Shown: piece after piece, positions 24,463 through 33,070 of the stretch
How positions within the stretch are numbered: position 1 is the first letter of the stretch
How the letters are laid out: every line of letters begins with the position of its first letter
Source of the DNA: Achromobacter sp. ASV32
Lineage (GTDB): Bacteria; Pseudomonadota; Gammaproteobacteria; Burkholderiales; Burkholderiaceae_B
Length of the DNA stretch: 64,000 nucleotides
NCBI RefSeq assembly: GCF_016428805.1
Contig: NZ_JAELTJ010000001.1
Location: 1-64,000, forward strand
Reading direction: 5' to 3'
The notes under the pieces: generated by a model
Seen by the model: only the letters and a program-made list of their open reading frames with translations
The model's database searches: none
What the model was told of the DNA's origin: nothing
Translations under genes and position numbers: made by a program

Positions 24463-27400
24463 TCAATGAAAATTGCGGCTGGGCATGCTCAAGCCCCCCA
24501 GCAGGTCGGACAGGTCCACCAGCCGCTGCGCGATCAGGTGGCGCACGCCGTCCACGTTCTGCCAGGTGCCGTACACGCCCAGCAGGCTGGCGCCGAGCAG
24601 TTCGCGGCGCTGGCGTTCGATCAGTTCGGGGCGTACCACCACGTTGACAGGACCGGTTTCGTCTTCGAGCGTGACGAAGATGACGCCCTTGGAGGTTTGC
24701 GGGCGCTGGCGCACCGTGACGATGCCGCAGGCGCGGGCCACGCGCTTGTCGGGGTAGCCGTTCAGCACCGCGGCGGGCTGGAAGTTGCGCGCGGCCAATT
24801 GCGGCCGCAGCAGGTCCACCGGATGGCGCCGCAGGGTCAGGCCGACGCTGCGGTAGTCGGCCGCCACGGTCTGGCTTTCGGACGGGGCGGCCAGTTGCGG
24901 AGCGTCGGTTTCGTGGATGGCGGCGTCGCGCAGCAGGTCGCGGCTGTGCACGCTGGCGGCGGCTTCCCAGCTGGCCTGGCGGCGGTGGCCGGCCAGGGTG
25001 AGCAGGGCGTCGCCGGCGGCCAGCGCGTTCAGGTCGTGGCGCGTCAGCGCGGCGCGCCGGGCCAGGTCGCCGGTATTGAGGAAGGGGCCCTCGGCGCGGG
25101 CGGCTTCGATGCGGTGCGCGGTGTCCTGGTGCAGGCCTTGGATCAGGCTCAGCCCCAGGCGCACGGCCGGGCGGATGTCGTGGGGTGATGGCGCGTGGGG
25201 ATGCGCGGGACGCGGCGCTTGCGGGCCGGGCAGCGTTTCCAGCGCCGAGTCCCAGCCGCTGACCGTGACGTCCGCCGGCAACACCCGCACGCCATGGCGG
25301 CGGGCGTCCTGCACCAGTTGCGCGGGCGGATAAAAGCCCATGGGCTGGGAGTTGAGCAGGGCGGCCAGGAAGGCCTCGGGTTCGTGGCGCTTGAGCCACG
25401 AGCTGTAGTAGGCCAGCAGGGCAAAGCTGGCGGCGTGGCTTTCCGGGAAGCCGTATTCGCCAAAGCCTTCGACCTGCCGGAACAGGGCTTCGGCGAATTC
25501 CAGCGTATAGCCGTGCGCCAGCAGGCCGCCCACCAGCTTGGTGCGGTATTTGTCGACGCCGCCCTTGCGCTTCCAGGCGGCCATGGATCGCCGCAGTTGG
25601 TCGGCATCGCCGGGGGTGAAACCGGCGGCGACCACCGCGATCTGCATGACCTGTTCCTGGAAGATGGGCACGCCCATCGTGCGGCTGAGCACGCCGCGCA
25701 CCTTTTCGCTGGGATAGCTTGCCTTTTCCTTGCCCTGGCGGCGGCGCAGGTAGGGGTGCACCATGCCGCCCTGGATCGGGCCGGGCCGCACGATGGCCAC
25801 CTGCACCACCAGGTCGTAGTATTTGCGTGGCCGCAGGCGCGGCAGCATGCTCATCTGGGCGCGCGATTCGATCTGGAACACGCCGACGGTATCGGCCTCG
25901 CAGATCATGTCGTAGGTGGGGTCGTCGCCTTCGGGGATGTCTTGCAGGCGTATGGGCCGGCCGCGGCGCTGGCCGGCCAGTTCCAGGGTGCGCCGCAGCG
26001 CCGACAGCATGCCCAGCGCCAGCACGTCGACCTTGAGCAGCTTGAGCGCATCCAGGTCGTCCTTGTCCCATTGCACGACGCTGCGGTCGGCCATGGCGGC
26101 GTTTTCGATGGGCACCAGCCGCGACAGCTTGCCGCGCGAAATGACGAAGCCGCCGGGGTGCTGCGACAGATGGCGCGGAAAGCCCATCAGGGTCTGGGCC
26201 AGCGCGGCCCACTGCCGCGCCACTTGCGATTCCGGGTCCAGGCCGCAGGCGCCCAGGGTGCGCAGCATTTCCTTTTTGCCGTCCCACCATTGGTGGGCGC
26301 GCGCCACCGCGTCGATCACGCCCAGGTCCACGCCCAGCGCGCGGCCGGTGTCGCGCAGCACGCTGCGCGGCCGGTACGAAATCACCACGGCGGTCAGGGC
26401 GGCGCGTTGGCGGCCGTATTTTTGGTAGATGTACTGGATGACTTCTTCGCGGCGCTGGTGCTCGAAGTCGACGTCGATGTCGGGCGGCTCGTTGCGCTCT
26501 TTGCTGATGAAGCGTTCGAACAGGTTGTTGCCGCGCCGCGGGTCGACCTCGGTGATGCCCAGGCAGTAGCAGACGGCCGAGTTGGCGGCCGACCCGCGGC
26601 CCTGGCACAGAATGCCGGCCTTGCGGGCGAACAGCACGATGTCGTAGACGGTCAGGAAGTAGGCTTCGTAGTGCAGGTCGGCGATCAGGGCCAGTTCTTT
26701 TTCGATCTGTCCGGTGACATTGGCCGGCACGCCCTCGGGAAAGCGCCGCGCCGCGCCGGCCAGCGTTTCCTGGCGCAGGTAGGTGGCGGGAGTGTGGCCG
26801 CGCGGGACGATTTCGTCGGGGTATTCGTAGCGCAGTTCGTCCAGCGAAAACGCGCAGCGCCGCGCCACCACCAGGGTCTGGGCCAGTGCGTCGGGCGGGT
26901 ACAGGTTGGCCAGCCGCACGCGGGTGCGCAGGTGCTGTTCGGCGTTGCCCGACAGCGCGTAGCCGCATTGCGACACGGCCTGGTGGGTGCGGATGCCGGT
27001 CAGAGTGTCGTGCAGCGGCTTGCGCGAGCGCACATGCATCTGCACCTGGCCCAGGGCCACCACGGGCAGGCCGGCGGTCTGGGCGGCGTGTTCGACCGCC
27101 GCGCGGTGCAGGTCGTCGCGCGAGCGGTACAGCAGCGTCAGGCCGACCCAGGCGCGGCGCGCGAAGGTGGCGGCCAGCCAGCGCGCCTGCTGCGCCATGC
27201 GGTCGGGATCGTCGCCGTAGGTGGGCGACAGGATGGCCAGGCATTCGGGCAGGTGGCGCAGGTGGGCGTAGCCGGGCGGCGGATCGGTGAAGTCTTCGGG
27301 CGCCAGGCGGTATTCCCCCTTGGGGGCGCGGGTGCGCGCCAGGGTGATGAGTTCGGACAGGTTGCCGTAGCCTTCGCGGGTCTGCGCCAGCAGGGTCAGG

Positions 27401-27687
27401 TCCAGCGGCGCGGCCTCGGGCCCGGCGCGCAACCGGAAGGTGGCGCCGATGATCAGCGGCAACTTCTGGGTCTTGGCCTCCATGTGGGCGCGCACCACGC
27501 CGGCCAGGCTGCATTCGTCGGTGATGGCCAGGGCCGCGTAGCCCAGTTCGGCGGCGCGGGCGGCGAGTTCTTCGGGGTGCGAGGCGCCCTGCAGGAACGA
27601 GAAGTTGGACTGGCATTGCAGCTCGGCATAGCCGGGCAGCCCGGCGGGCGGGGCGGGGGCGGCGTGGGAGTCGTCGGGCGGTCGCAT
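24463..27687 (-). CDS. dnaE2: Error-prone DNA polymerase III alpha subunit DnaE2
   Basis: DnaE2 is the catalytic polymerase of the SOS mutasome and performs translesion synthesis together with ImuA and ImuB. The 1074-residue product has the PHP domain (starting YAELQCQSNFSFLQGASHPEEL), the polymerase core with NSAVCYCLGITEVDP and the catalytic acidic motif PDIDVDFEHQRREE, the KKRGG-like fingers segment WKRKGGVDKYR, a helix-hairpin-helix region and a C-terminal OB fold (GVIFVTLEDETGPVNVVV). I chose the ATG at 27687; the open frame continues further but without family similarity. It is the last gene of the LexA-controlled imuA-imuB-dnaE2 operon, 26 bases behind imuB. Confidence 0.95.
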   Translation of the reverse strand: MRPPDDSHAAPAPPAGLPGYAELQCQSNFSFLQGASHPEELAARAAELGYAALAITDECSLAGVVRAHMEAKTQKLPLIIGATFRLRAGPEAAPLDLTLLAQTREGYGNLSELITLARTRAPKGEYRLAPEDFTDPPPGYAHLRHLPECLAILSPTYGDDPDRMAQQARWLAATFARRAWVGLTLLYRSRDDLHRAAVEHAAQTAGLPVVALGQVQMHVRSRKPLHDTLTGIRTHQAVSQCGYALSGNAEQHLRTRVRLANLYPPDALAQTLVVARRCAFSLDELRYEYPDEIVPRGHTPATYLRQETLAGAARRFPEGVPANVTGQIEKELALIADLHYEAYFLTVYDIVLFARKAGILCQGRGSAANSAVCYCLGITEVDPRRGNNLFERFISKERNEPPDIDVDFEHQRREEVIQYIYQKYGRQRAALTAVVISYRPRSVLRDTGRALGVDLGVIDAVARAHQWWDGKKEMLRTLGACGLDPESQVARQWAALAQTLMGFPRHLSQHPGGFVISRGKLSRLVPIENAAMADRSVVQWDKDDLDALKLLKVDVLALGMLSALRRTLELAGQRRGRPIRLQDIPEGDDPTYDMICEADTVGVFQIESRAQMSMLPRLRPRKYYDLVVQVAIVRPGPIQGGMVHPYLRRRQGKEKASYPSEKVRGVLSRTMGVPIFQEQVMQIAVVAAGFTPGDADQLRRSMAAWKRKGGVDKYRTKLVGGLLAHGYTLEFAEALFRQVEGFGEYGFPESHAASFALLAYYSSWLKRHEPEAFLAALLNSQPMGFYPPAQLVQDARRHGVRVLPADVTVSGWDSALETLPGPQAPRPAHPHAPSPHDIRPAVRLGLSLIQGLHQDTAHRIEAARAEGPFLNTGDLARRAALTRHDLNALAAGDALLTLAGHRRQASWEAAASVHSRDLLRDAAIHETDAPQLAAPSESQTVAADYRSVGLTLRRHPVDLLRPQLAARNFQPAAVLNGYPDKRVARACGIVTVRQRPQTSKGVIFVTLEDETGPVNVVVRPELIERQRRELLGASLLGVYGTWQNVDGVRHLIAQRLVDLSDLLGGLSMPSRNFH

Positions 27688-27713
27688 GGCGTCAGGCGGG
27701 CGGAAAAAAGCCG

Positions 27714-29183
27714 TCAGGCGTACAGGCCGTGCAGGAACCAGCGGGCGTGTTCGTCGTCGCGCTCGCGGTAGATCCAGTAGCGGGCGCTGGCGGCGTCTTC
27801 GGCGACGAAGTAGTCGCGCACGGTCAGGGCCGGGTCCCACCAGCCGCTTTCGATGCGCTCGGGGCCGCGCATCAGCCGCAGGGCCTGGCCGGCATATTGC
27901 GGGCGGTGGCCGGACAGCTTCAGGGGCAGGGGCGGGTCCAGCAGCCAGAAGGGGCGATCCAGCGTGGCGGGCAGGGGCTCGGGGCGTGGCGGAGCGTCGA
28001 GCGCAGCGCCCCAGGAGTTGGCGGCCTCGGGGCGGTGGTCGGGTGTGGGACAGGGGCGGCGCACCTGGTCGCGGCCCAGCCGCGCGGTCAGCAGGTCCAG
28101 CAGCCGGGCGTGGTCGGCGGCGGTGCCGCCGGGCTCGGGGAACAGGGTGGTGCTGGCGGCGGGCTGGTCGACGGTGTCGGGCGCCAGCAGCGACACCGCG
28201 ATGACGGGGGCTTCCAGGGTGAGCCGCCCGAGTTTCTCGCGCAGCAGGTGAAGGATTTGCGGCGCCTGCCAGACGGGCTGGGCCAGGGCCAGTTCGAGTT
28301 CGGTGGGCACGCGCGCGTGGCGGCCGCGTTCGTGGTCCAGCCGCAGCAGAACGCGCCGCACCGCCAACTGGCGGCCGGCCAGCCAGCCGCCCAGCTGTTC
28401 GGCCAGGCGCCGCGCCACGGCCAGCACCGCATCGGTGTGTTCGACGTAATCCATCAGCTCGATGCGGCGCATGAAGCTGGGCGGCGGTTCGATCCAGCGG
28501 TGCAGTTCGGGCGTCTGGCCGTAGGCTGCGTCCAGGGCCTGCAGCAGATCGGGGGCGCTGCGCCGCTGCAGCCCGGCGCGGGGTAGCGCGCGCAGGTCGG
28601 CCAGGTGGTGGCAGCCGATGTCGTGCAGCCAGTCCAGGCGCGGCTGGGCCTGCGGCAACAGGGCCACGGGCAGGGCATCGAGGCGGCGCGCCAGCGTGGC
28701 CAGCGTCAAGGTGCGGCGGGGCCGGCCGCGACCAGGGCGGTGTGCCAGCAGCCAGGCGCCGGCCGCGGTGGGCGCCATGCCCAGGGAGACGCGCAGGTCC
28801 AGCGCGCCCAGCGTGGCGGCCACCCGCCGGTGCAGGGCGCGTGGCCCGCCGAAGAACAGCAGGCTGGCGCCGACGTTGAGCAGCACGGTGTCGGTGCCGG
28901 CCAGGGCCACTTCGGGGGTGTACTGCAACAGCGCGAGCGCGGCGCCCTGCAGGGTGTCGGCTTCGGCCGGGGGCTCGCGGACCAGGAGTTCGACGTCGGG
29001 CGCAATCGCGGCCGCGCCGCCGCGGCGCATGCCCGTTCGCACCCCGGCCCGATGGGCGGCGGGGGTGAGGGCGGCGACGCGTTCCTGGTCGAGAACGGCG
29101 TAGGCCTGGTCTTCATGCGGCCAGTGCGGGCGCAGGGCGTCCAGCGGCAGGCAGCGCAGGTAGGCGGCGATCCAGAGGCGCAT
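27714..29183 (-). CDS. imuB: ImuB, Y-family polymerase-like mutasome adaptor
   Basis: ImuB resembles Y-family DNA polymerases but serves as the beta-clamp-binding hub that recruits DnaE2. The 489-residue product starts MRLWIAAYLRCLPLDAL. It has the fold of a Y polymerase but lacks the paired catalytic acidic residues: where active enzymes have a D-x-D motif the protein reads WIAAYL, and the S-[FI]-D-E region reads LLNVGASLLFFGG. The C-terminal segment (GWWDPALTVRDYFVAEDAASARYWIYRERDD) is the conserved ImuB tail. Its 5' end overlaps imuA by 71 bases. It belongs to the DNA damage response. Confidence 0.93.
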   Translation of the reverse strand: MRLWIAAYLRCLPLDALRPHWPHEDQAYAVLDQERVAALTPAAHRAGVRTGMRRGGAAAIAPDVELLVREPPAEADTLQGAALALLQYTPEVALAGTDTVLLNVGASLLFFGGPRALHRRVAATLGALDLRVSLGMAPTAAGAWLLAHRPGRGRPRRTLTLATLARRLDALPVALLPQAQPRLDWLHDIGCHHLADLRALPRAGLQRRSAPDLLQALDAAYGQTPELHRWIEPPPSFMRRIELMDYVEHTDAVLAVARRLAEQLGGWLAGRQLAVRRVLLRLDHERGRHARVPTELELALAQPVWQAPQILHLLREKLGRLTLEAPVIAVSLLAPDTVDQPAASTTLFPEPGGTAADHARLLDLLTARLGRDQVRRPCPTPDHRPEAANSWGAALDAPPRPEPLPATLDRPFWLLDPPLPLKLSGHRPQYAGQALRLMRGPERIESGWWDPALTVRDYFVAEDAASARYWIYRERDDEHARWFLHGLYA

Positions 29184-29811
29184 GGCGGGAAGGCGTAAGG
29201 GCGCCGGGCTCCAGGCCCACGTATAGCGGGGTGTCGCAGACGGGTCCCCGGCGCTTGAGAATATGGACGGACAACCCGCCCGTGGCAGGCGCAAGCGCCA
29301 GGCGCAAGGGGGCGGGGGTGGCGTTCTGGGCGGCGCTGGCCGGGCGCAGGGCAACGAACAGCAGGTCGCTGGACTGGGCGGCCAGATGCAGGCGGCGCAG
29401 GGATTCGGGACGCACGTGGGGCAGCCAGCAGAGCAGGGCGCCGCAGCTGCCGTTCTTAAGGATCTGTTCGGCGGCCCAGAGCGCGTCCAGGGGTTTTTCG
29501 GGGGCGACCCAGAGCAGTTGGCGGGGGTCGAGCCGCCAGCTCATCCAGCTGGCGATATGCGGCGCGTGCGGCGGCTGCACCAGCGCGATGGCGCGGCGCG
29601 TTTCAAGCTGCGCCAGGGCGGGACGCAGCAGGCGGATTTCGCCGATGCCGGGCTGGGGGGTGAGCAGTTCGATCAGCGAGCCCAGCGGCCAGCCGCCGTC
29701 CGGCAGCTCGGCCGACAGGGCGGCGTGGCCGGTGGGCAGGCTGCGGGTGGCGCCCCGGGCCAGCTGGGTGGCGCGCCACAAGGCGGGGTGGATGTGTTCT
29801 GGGGACTGCAT
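29113..29811 (-). CDS. imuA: ImuA, RecA/SulA-like mutasome protein
   Basis: The 232-residue product is first in the mutasome operon. ImuA is RecA-related, and the LPDGGWPLGSLIELLTPQPGIGEIRLL region corresponds to the Walker A strand but lacks the lysine, so ATP hydrolysis is unlikely. The rest (FVALRPASAAQNATPAPLRLALAPATGGLSVHILKRRG) fits the family. ImuA is thought to modulate RecA and to bind ImuB. The 71-base overlap with imuB means the two are co-expressed. The LexA box at 29876-29891 lies about 65 bases upstream of its start. Confidence 0.92.
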   Translation of the reverse strand: MQSPEHIHPALWRATQLARGATRSLPTGHAALSAELPDGGWPLGSLIELLTPQPGIGEIRLLRPALAQLETRRAIALVQPPHAPHIASWMSWRLDPRQLLWVAPEKPLDALWAAEQILKNGSCGALLCWLPHVRPESLRRLHLAAQSSDLLFVALRPASAAQNATPAPLRLALAPATGGLSVHILKRRGPVCDTPLYVGLEPGALTPSRHAPLDRRLPALPAAGRPAPALAA

Positions 29812-29875
29812 GGCGGGCGGACGACCCGGTTTCCTGGGGTATGGGGGCAGGCGGGACGCCTGGAATTCAATATTG

Positions 29876-29891
29876 CTGTATGAATATACAG
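29876..29891 (-). promoter_or_regulatory. LexA (SOS) box upstream of imuA-imuB-dnaE2
   Basis: CTGTATGAATATACAG matches the CTGT-N8-ACAG proteobacterial LexA consensus without mismatch and is flanked by further symmetrical T/A bases. Its position about 65 bases before imuA predicts repression by LexA and induction on DNA damage. Confidence 0.92.
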
Positions 29892-30062
29892 TATTTTACC
29901 CGAGCAGGAAGTAGTGGAAAGTGTCCGAAAATTGCACCGTTGTGGTGCGCTTGACAGCGATTCAAAGGTATCGTCATTGATTCCGACAACCTCTATGGCG
30001 AGCGGAAGCGACCTCGCGCAGCGTGCAAGGCTTTGTCGCGGCTTCTTGTTTGATTCATTTCC

Positions 30063-30075
30063 AATCACTATGATT
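30063..30075. promoter_or_regulatory. Candidate autoregulatory operator of the toxin-antitoxin pair
   Basis: A perfect dyad AATCA-CTA-TGATT is flanked by GATTC (30052-30056) and GAATC (30079-30083), giving nested symmetry about 60 bases before the antitoxin start. RHH antitoxins normally bind such short dyads to repress their own operon. Confidence 0.45.
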
Positions 30076-30132
30076 AAAGAATCGCTGACCTATATGGAAT
30101 CCATTGCCAGCGCTGAATATTGGAGGTGCGAT

Positions 30133-30402
30133 TTGACACAAGCAACGACCCGGGTGCTGACCGCGCACGTGCCGCTTGCGCTGGCGGACAAGGTAGACCA
30201 GATGGCGTTACGGCTTGAGCGTTCGCGCGGCTGGATCATGAAGCAGGCACTGGCCGCCTGGATTGCGCAGGAAGAAGAGCGCGATCGGCTGACCCAGGAA
30301 GCGTTGGCCGACGTCGATGCCGGCCGTATTTTTGATCACCAGGCCGTGCAAGCCTGGGCGGATAGCCTCGGCACAGACCAGCCGCTGCCGGTGCCGCGTT
30401 GA
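30133..30402 (+). CDS. Ribbon-helix-helix antitoxin (CopG/ParD-like)
   Basis: The 89-residue protein has an RHH DNA-binding N-terminus (TTRVLTAHVPLALADKVDQMALRLERSRGWIMKQALAAWI) and an acidic C-terminus that would wrap the toxin. I chose the TTG at 30133 because GGAGG lies 6 bases upstream; further upstream in-frame starts lack a ribosome binding site and family similarity. The stop codon overlaps the TTG start of the toxin gene (TTGA). It should neutralise the toxin and repress the operon. Confidence 0.85.
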   Translation: MTQATTRVLTAHVPLALADKVDQMALRLERSRGWIMKQALAAWIAQEEERDRLTQEALADVDAGRIFDHQAVQAWADSLGTDQPLPVPR

Positions 30403-30677
30403 CGGCACTACGGTGGACCAGCAAGGCGCTTGCCGATTTGGCGCGGTTGTACGAATTTCTGGCGCCGTTGAATAAACCCGCCGCAGCGCGGGCCGTGCAG
30501 GCGCTGGTCAAGGCCCCGACCATCTTGCAGACCAACCCACGCATCGGCGAGCAACTATTCCAGTTCGAGCCGCGTGAAGTGCGCCGAATTCTGGTCGGAG
30601 AGTACGAGGTGCGCTACGAAATCCAGAATGCGGCGGTGTACGTGCTGCGGCTATGGCATACCCGCGAGGACCGTTGA
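30399..30677 (+). CDS. RelE/ParE-family toxin
   Basis: The 92-residue product has the ParE/RelE fold signature: an N-terminal WTSKALADLARLYEFL, a central PRIGEQLFQFEPREVRRILVGEYEVRYEI and a C-terminal VYVLRLWHTRED. ParE-type members poison DNA gyrase and RelE-type members cut mRNA on the ribosome; sequence alone does not decide, though the VLRLWHTRED ending favours ParE. It starts with TTG overlapping the antitoxin stop, so translation is coupled and kept below that of the antitoxin. Confidence 0.88.
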   Translation: MTALRWTSKALADLARLYEFLAPLNKPAAARAVQALVKAPTILQTNPRIGEQLFQFEPREVRRILVGEYEVRYEIQNAAVYVLRLWHTREDR

Positions 30678-30707
30678 TCCAAGCCGCAGCACCCTCCAGC
30701 AGGGCTA

Positions 30708-30744
30708 GGGCCTGTTCCCACTAGAAGGCGCCTCGCACAGGCCC
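30708..30744. terminator. Candidate hairpin between toxin and lysP
   Basis: GGGCCTGT (30708-30715) and ACAGGCCC (30737-30744) are perfect 8-bp arms with a 21-base loop. It lies between convergent genes. No T-run follows, so an intrinsic terminator is only possible. Confidence 0.4.
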
Positions 30745-30750
30745 CAGGCC

Positions 30751-32283
30751 TCAGGGCCGCACCGCCACGGGCGGGGCCTCGTGGCCGACGCCGGCGGCGC
30801 GGTCCGCCTCCAGGCCGTAGAACTGCATGTCTTCGTAGCGGATCCAGTGCGACTTGCGGATCAGCCGGTGGCCGATCCAGAACGCCAGGAACAGCGGAAT
30901 GGCCAGGTAGGTCGAGGCCACGCCGATCCAGTCGATGCGCTCGTCCAGGAAGGCCTGGTAGTTCTGGCCCAACGTGACCAGCAGGCACAGCACGAAGGCC
31001 AGCACCGGCCCGAACGGAAACAGGCCCGCCTTGTAGGGCAGATTGGCCGTGTCGTAGCCGTGCTTCACGTAGCCCTGGCGGAAGCGGTAGTGGCTGACGG
31101 CGATGCTCAGCCAGACGATGAATTCGGTCATGCCCGCGAAATTCAGCAGCCAGATGTAGACCGCCTTGGGGCTGTAGACCACGCTGAACATGCACAGGCA
31201 GGCAAGCGCGGTAGTGGCCAGCAGCGCGTACAGCGGTACGCCGCTGCGGGTCAGACGCTTGAATATGCCGGGGGCCTGGCCTTCGACGGCCATGTTGAAC
31301 AGCATCCGCGTGGCGGCGTACATGCCCGAGTTGCCGGCCGACAGCACCGACGTCAGGATCACCGCGTTCATCACAGTGGCCGCCGACAGCAGCCCCGCGT
31401 GCTGGAACACCAGCGTGAACGGGCTGACGGCGATGTCCTCGACCTCGTTGCGCAGCAGCTGCGGGTCGGTATAGGGAATGAGCAACCCGATGATCAGGAT
31501 CGCCAGCACGTAGAACAGCAGGATGCGCCAGAACACGTGATTGATGGCGCGCGGCACGTTGCGGCGCGGGTTTTCGGATTCGCCGGCCGCCACGCCCACC
31601 AGTTCGGTGCCCTGGAACGAATAGGCCACGACCATGGCCACGCCCACCCAGGTGGCGGCGTTGCCCACGAAGGGGGCGTCGCCCACCGCCCAGTTGCGCA
31701 CGCCCACCGGCGCGTCGCTATGGATGATGCCCACCAGCATGGCCAGGCCCAGCACGATGAAGCACAAAACGGCCACGACCTTGATGATGGCGAACCAGTA
31801 TTCGGCCTCGCCGAAACTGCGCGCCGAGAACGCGTTCAGGCCGAAGGTCACGCCCAGGAACACGATGCTCCAGATCCACCCCGGGGTATCGGGGAACCAG
31901 TACGCCATGACCAGTTGGGCGGCCACCACGTCCACTGCGACCACCGTGGCCCAGCTCAGCCAGAAGTTCCAGCCCAGCGCGAAGCCGAAACCGCCGTCCA
32001 CATAGCGGGACGCATAGGTGCAGAAAGAGCCCGAGACGGGCATGAAGGTGGCCAGTTCGCCCAGGCTGGTCATGATGAAATAGACCATCAGGCCAATCAG
32101 CAGGTAGACCAGCAGCGCGCCGCCCGGGCCGGCCTGCGCGATGGCCGCGCCGGAGGCGATGAACAGCCCGGTGCCGATGGCGCCGCCCAGGGCTATCATG
32201 GTCAGGTGGCGTGCCTTGAGCACGCGGTGCAACTGGTTTTGGCCGGCCGGAGGGGTTCCCGAGTCTGTCGTCGGTGTTTTCAT
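30751..32283 (-). CDS. lysP: Lysine-specific amino-acid permease (LysP-like)
   Basis: The 510-residue product is an APC-superfamily AAT permease with about 12 TM helices. It closely follows E. coli LysP over its whole length: LKARHLTMIALGGAIGTGLFIASG at the start, YSFQGTELVGVAAGESENPRRNVPRAI in the sixth-helix region, and a C-terminal AISHYRFRxGY block. It should import lysine by proton symport. I chose the ATG at 32283; an upstream ATG at 32313 is possible. It is divergent from an esterase gene, with an inverted repeat AAATGCG-N7-CGCATTT between them. Confidence 0.85.
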   Translation of the reverse strand: MKTPTTDSGTPPAGQNQLHRVLKARHLTMIALGGAIGTGLFIASGAAIAQAGPGGALLVYLLIGLMVYFIMTSLGELATFMPVSGSFCTYASRYVDGGFGFALGWNFWLSWATVVAVDVVAAQLVMAYWFPDTPGWIWSIVFLGVTFGLNAFSARSFGEAEYWFAIIKVVAVLCFIVLGLAMLVGIIHSDAPVGVRNWAVGDAPFVGNAATWVGVAMVVAYSFQGTELVGVAAGESENPRRNVPRAINHVFWRILLFYVLAILIIGLLIPYTDPQLLRNEVEDIAVSPFTLVFQHAGLLSAATVMNAVILTSVLSAGNSGMYAATRMLFNMAVEGQAPGIFKRLTRSGVPLYALLATTALACLCMFSVVYSPKAVYIWLLNFAGMTEFIVWLSIAVSHYRFRQGYVKHGYDTANLPYKAGLFPFGPVLAFVLCLLVTLGQNYQAFLDERIDWIGVASTYLAIPLFLAFWIGHRLIRKSHWIRYEDMQFYGLEADRAAGVGHEAPPVAVRP

Positions 32284-32294
32284 GGAATGCGTCG

Positions 32295-32315
32295 AAATGC
32301 GTGTGACGCGCATTT
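32295..32315. promoter_or_regulatory. Inverted repeat between lysP and esterase genes
   Basis: AAATGCG (32295-32301) and CGCATTT (32309-32315) form perfect 7-bp arms, 12 bases upstream of the lysP ATG. A TACAAT -10-like hexamer (32316-32321) adjoins it on the plus strand. It is a candidate operator for lysP or for the divergent pair. Confidence 0.4.
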
Positions 32316-32353
32316 TACAATGGGGCTATCCAGTGCCCGTACGGAGCCGTTAC

Positions 32354-33070
32354 ATGGCTGCTTCTCCCCCGATTTCCCGCTCGCTTGAATTCCTGCCCGA
32401 ACCAGGCACCGACGTGCGCCAGCTGTTCATCCTGCTGCACGGCGTGGGCGGTGTGCCCGACAACCTGCTGCCGCTGGCCGAGGCCGTGCGTGCCGCGTTC
32501 CCTGCGGCCGCGGTGCTGATCCCCGAAGGTTTCGAACCCTTTGACGGCGGCGGCGCCGGCCGCCAGTGGTTCTCGGTGCGCGGCGTTTCCGAAGAAAACC
32601 GTCCCGAACGCGTGGCCCGGGCGATGCCGCCCCTGGAAGCCTACGTGCGCCAGGCCCAGGCCCGCTTCGGCCTGCTGCAGTCCGACACCGCGCTGGCCGG
32701 CTTTTCGCAAGGCGCCATCATGGCGCTCGAACTGGTGCAGGCCCACGACGGCATGGCTGGCCGGGTGATCGCCTTTTCGGGCCGCTACGCGCAGTTGCCC
32801 AAGACCGCGCCGATGTACACCACGCTGCACCTGCTGCACGGCGCCGACGACACCGTGATGCACGTGTCGCACATCCAGGCCGCGCAGGCGCGGCTGGATG
32901 AGCTGCATGGCGACGCCACCATCGATATCGCCACGCACGTGGGCCACGAACTGCACCCGGCGCTGATCCAGCGCGCCATCGTGCGCCTGCAGACCTGCGT
33001 GCCGCTGCGCAGCTGGGAAGCGGCGCTGGGCTTGAACCAGACGCCGCCCGACGGCACCACGCTGCATTGA
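32354..33070 (+). CDS. Carboxylesterase/phospholipase-type alpha/beta hydrolase (YpfH-like)
   Basis: The 238-residue product belongs to the small serine carboxylesterase group (abhydrolase_2). It has the oxyanion-region FILLHGVGG, the nucleophile motif GFSQG (catalytic Ser), HLLHGADDTVMHV with the Asp, and HVGHELHPAL with the His. No signal peptide, so cytoplasmic. The ATG at 32354 fits family N-termini. Its stop codon overlaps the TTG start of the IclR gene, so both are probably on one transcript. Confidence 0.88.
   Translation: MAASPPISRSLEFLPEPGTDVRQLFILLHGVGGVPDNLLPLAEAVRAAFPAAAVLIPEGFEPFDGGGAGRQWFSVRGVSEENRPERVARAMPPLEAYVRQAQARFGLLQSDTALAGFSQGAIMALELVQAHDGMAGRVIAFSGRYAQLPKTAPMYTTLHLLHGADDTVMHVSHIQAAQARLDELHGDATIDIATHVGHELHPALIQRAIVRLQTCVPLRSWEAALGLNQTPPDGTTLH

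Noticed and set aside
23084-27616. A 1500-codon leftward open frame across the SGNH and dnaE2 genes
   Set aside because: It is an out-of-frame shadow of dnaE2 and antisense to the SGNH gene; the Arg/Pro-rich translation has no domain.
25195-27771. An 850-codon rightward open frame opposite dnaE2
   Set aside because: Antisense shadow with repetitive Gln/His/Val/Gly composition and no ribosome binding site or domain.
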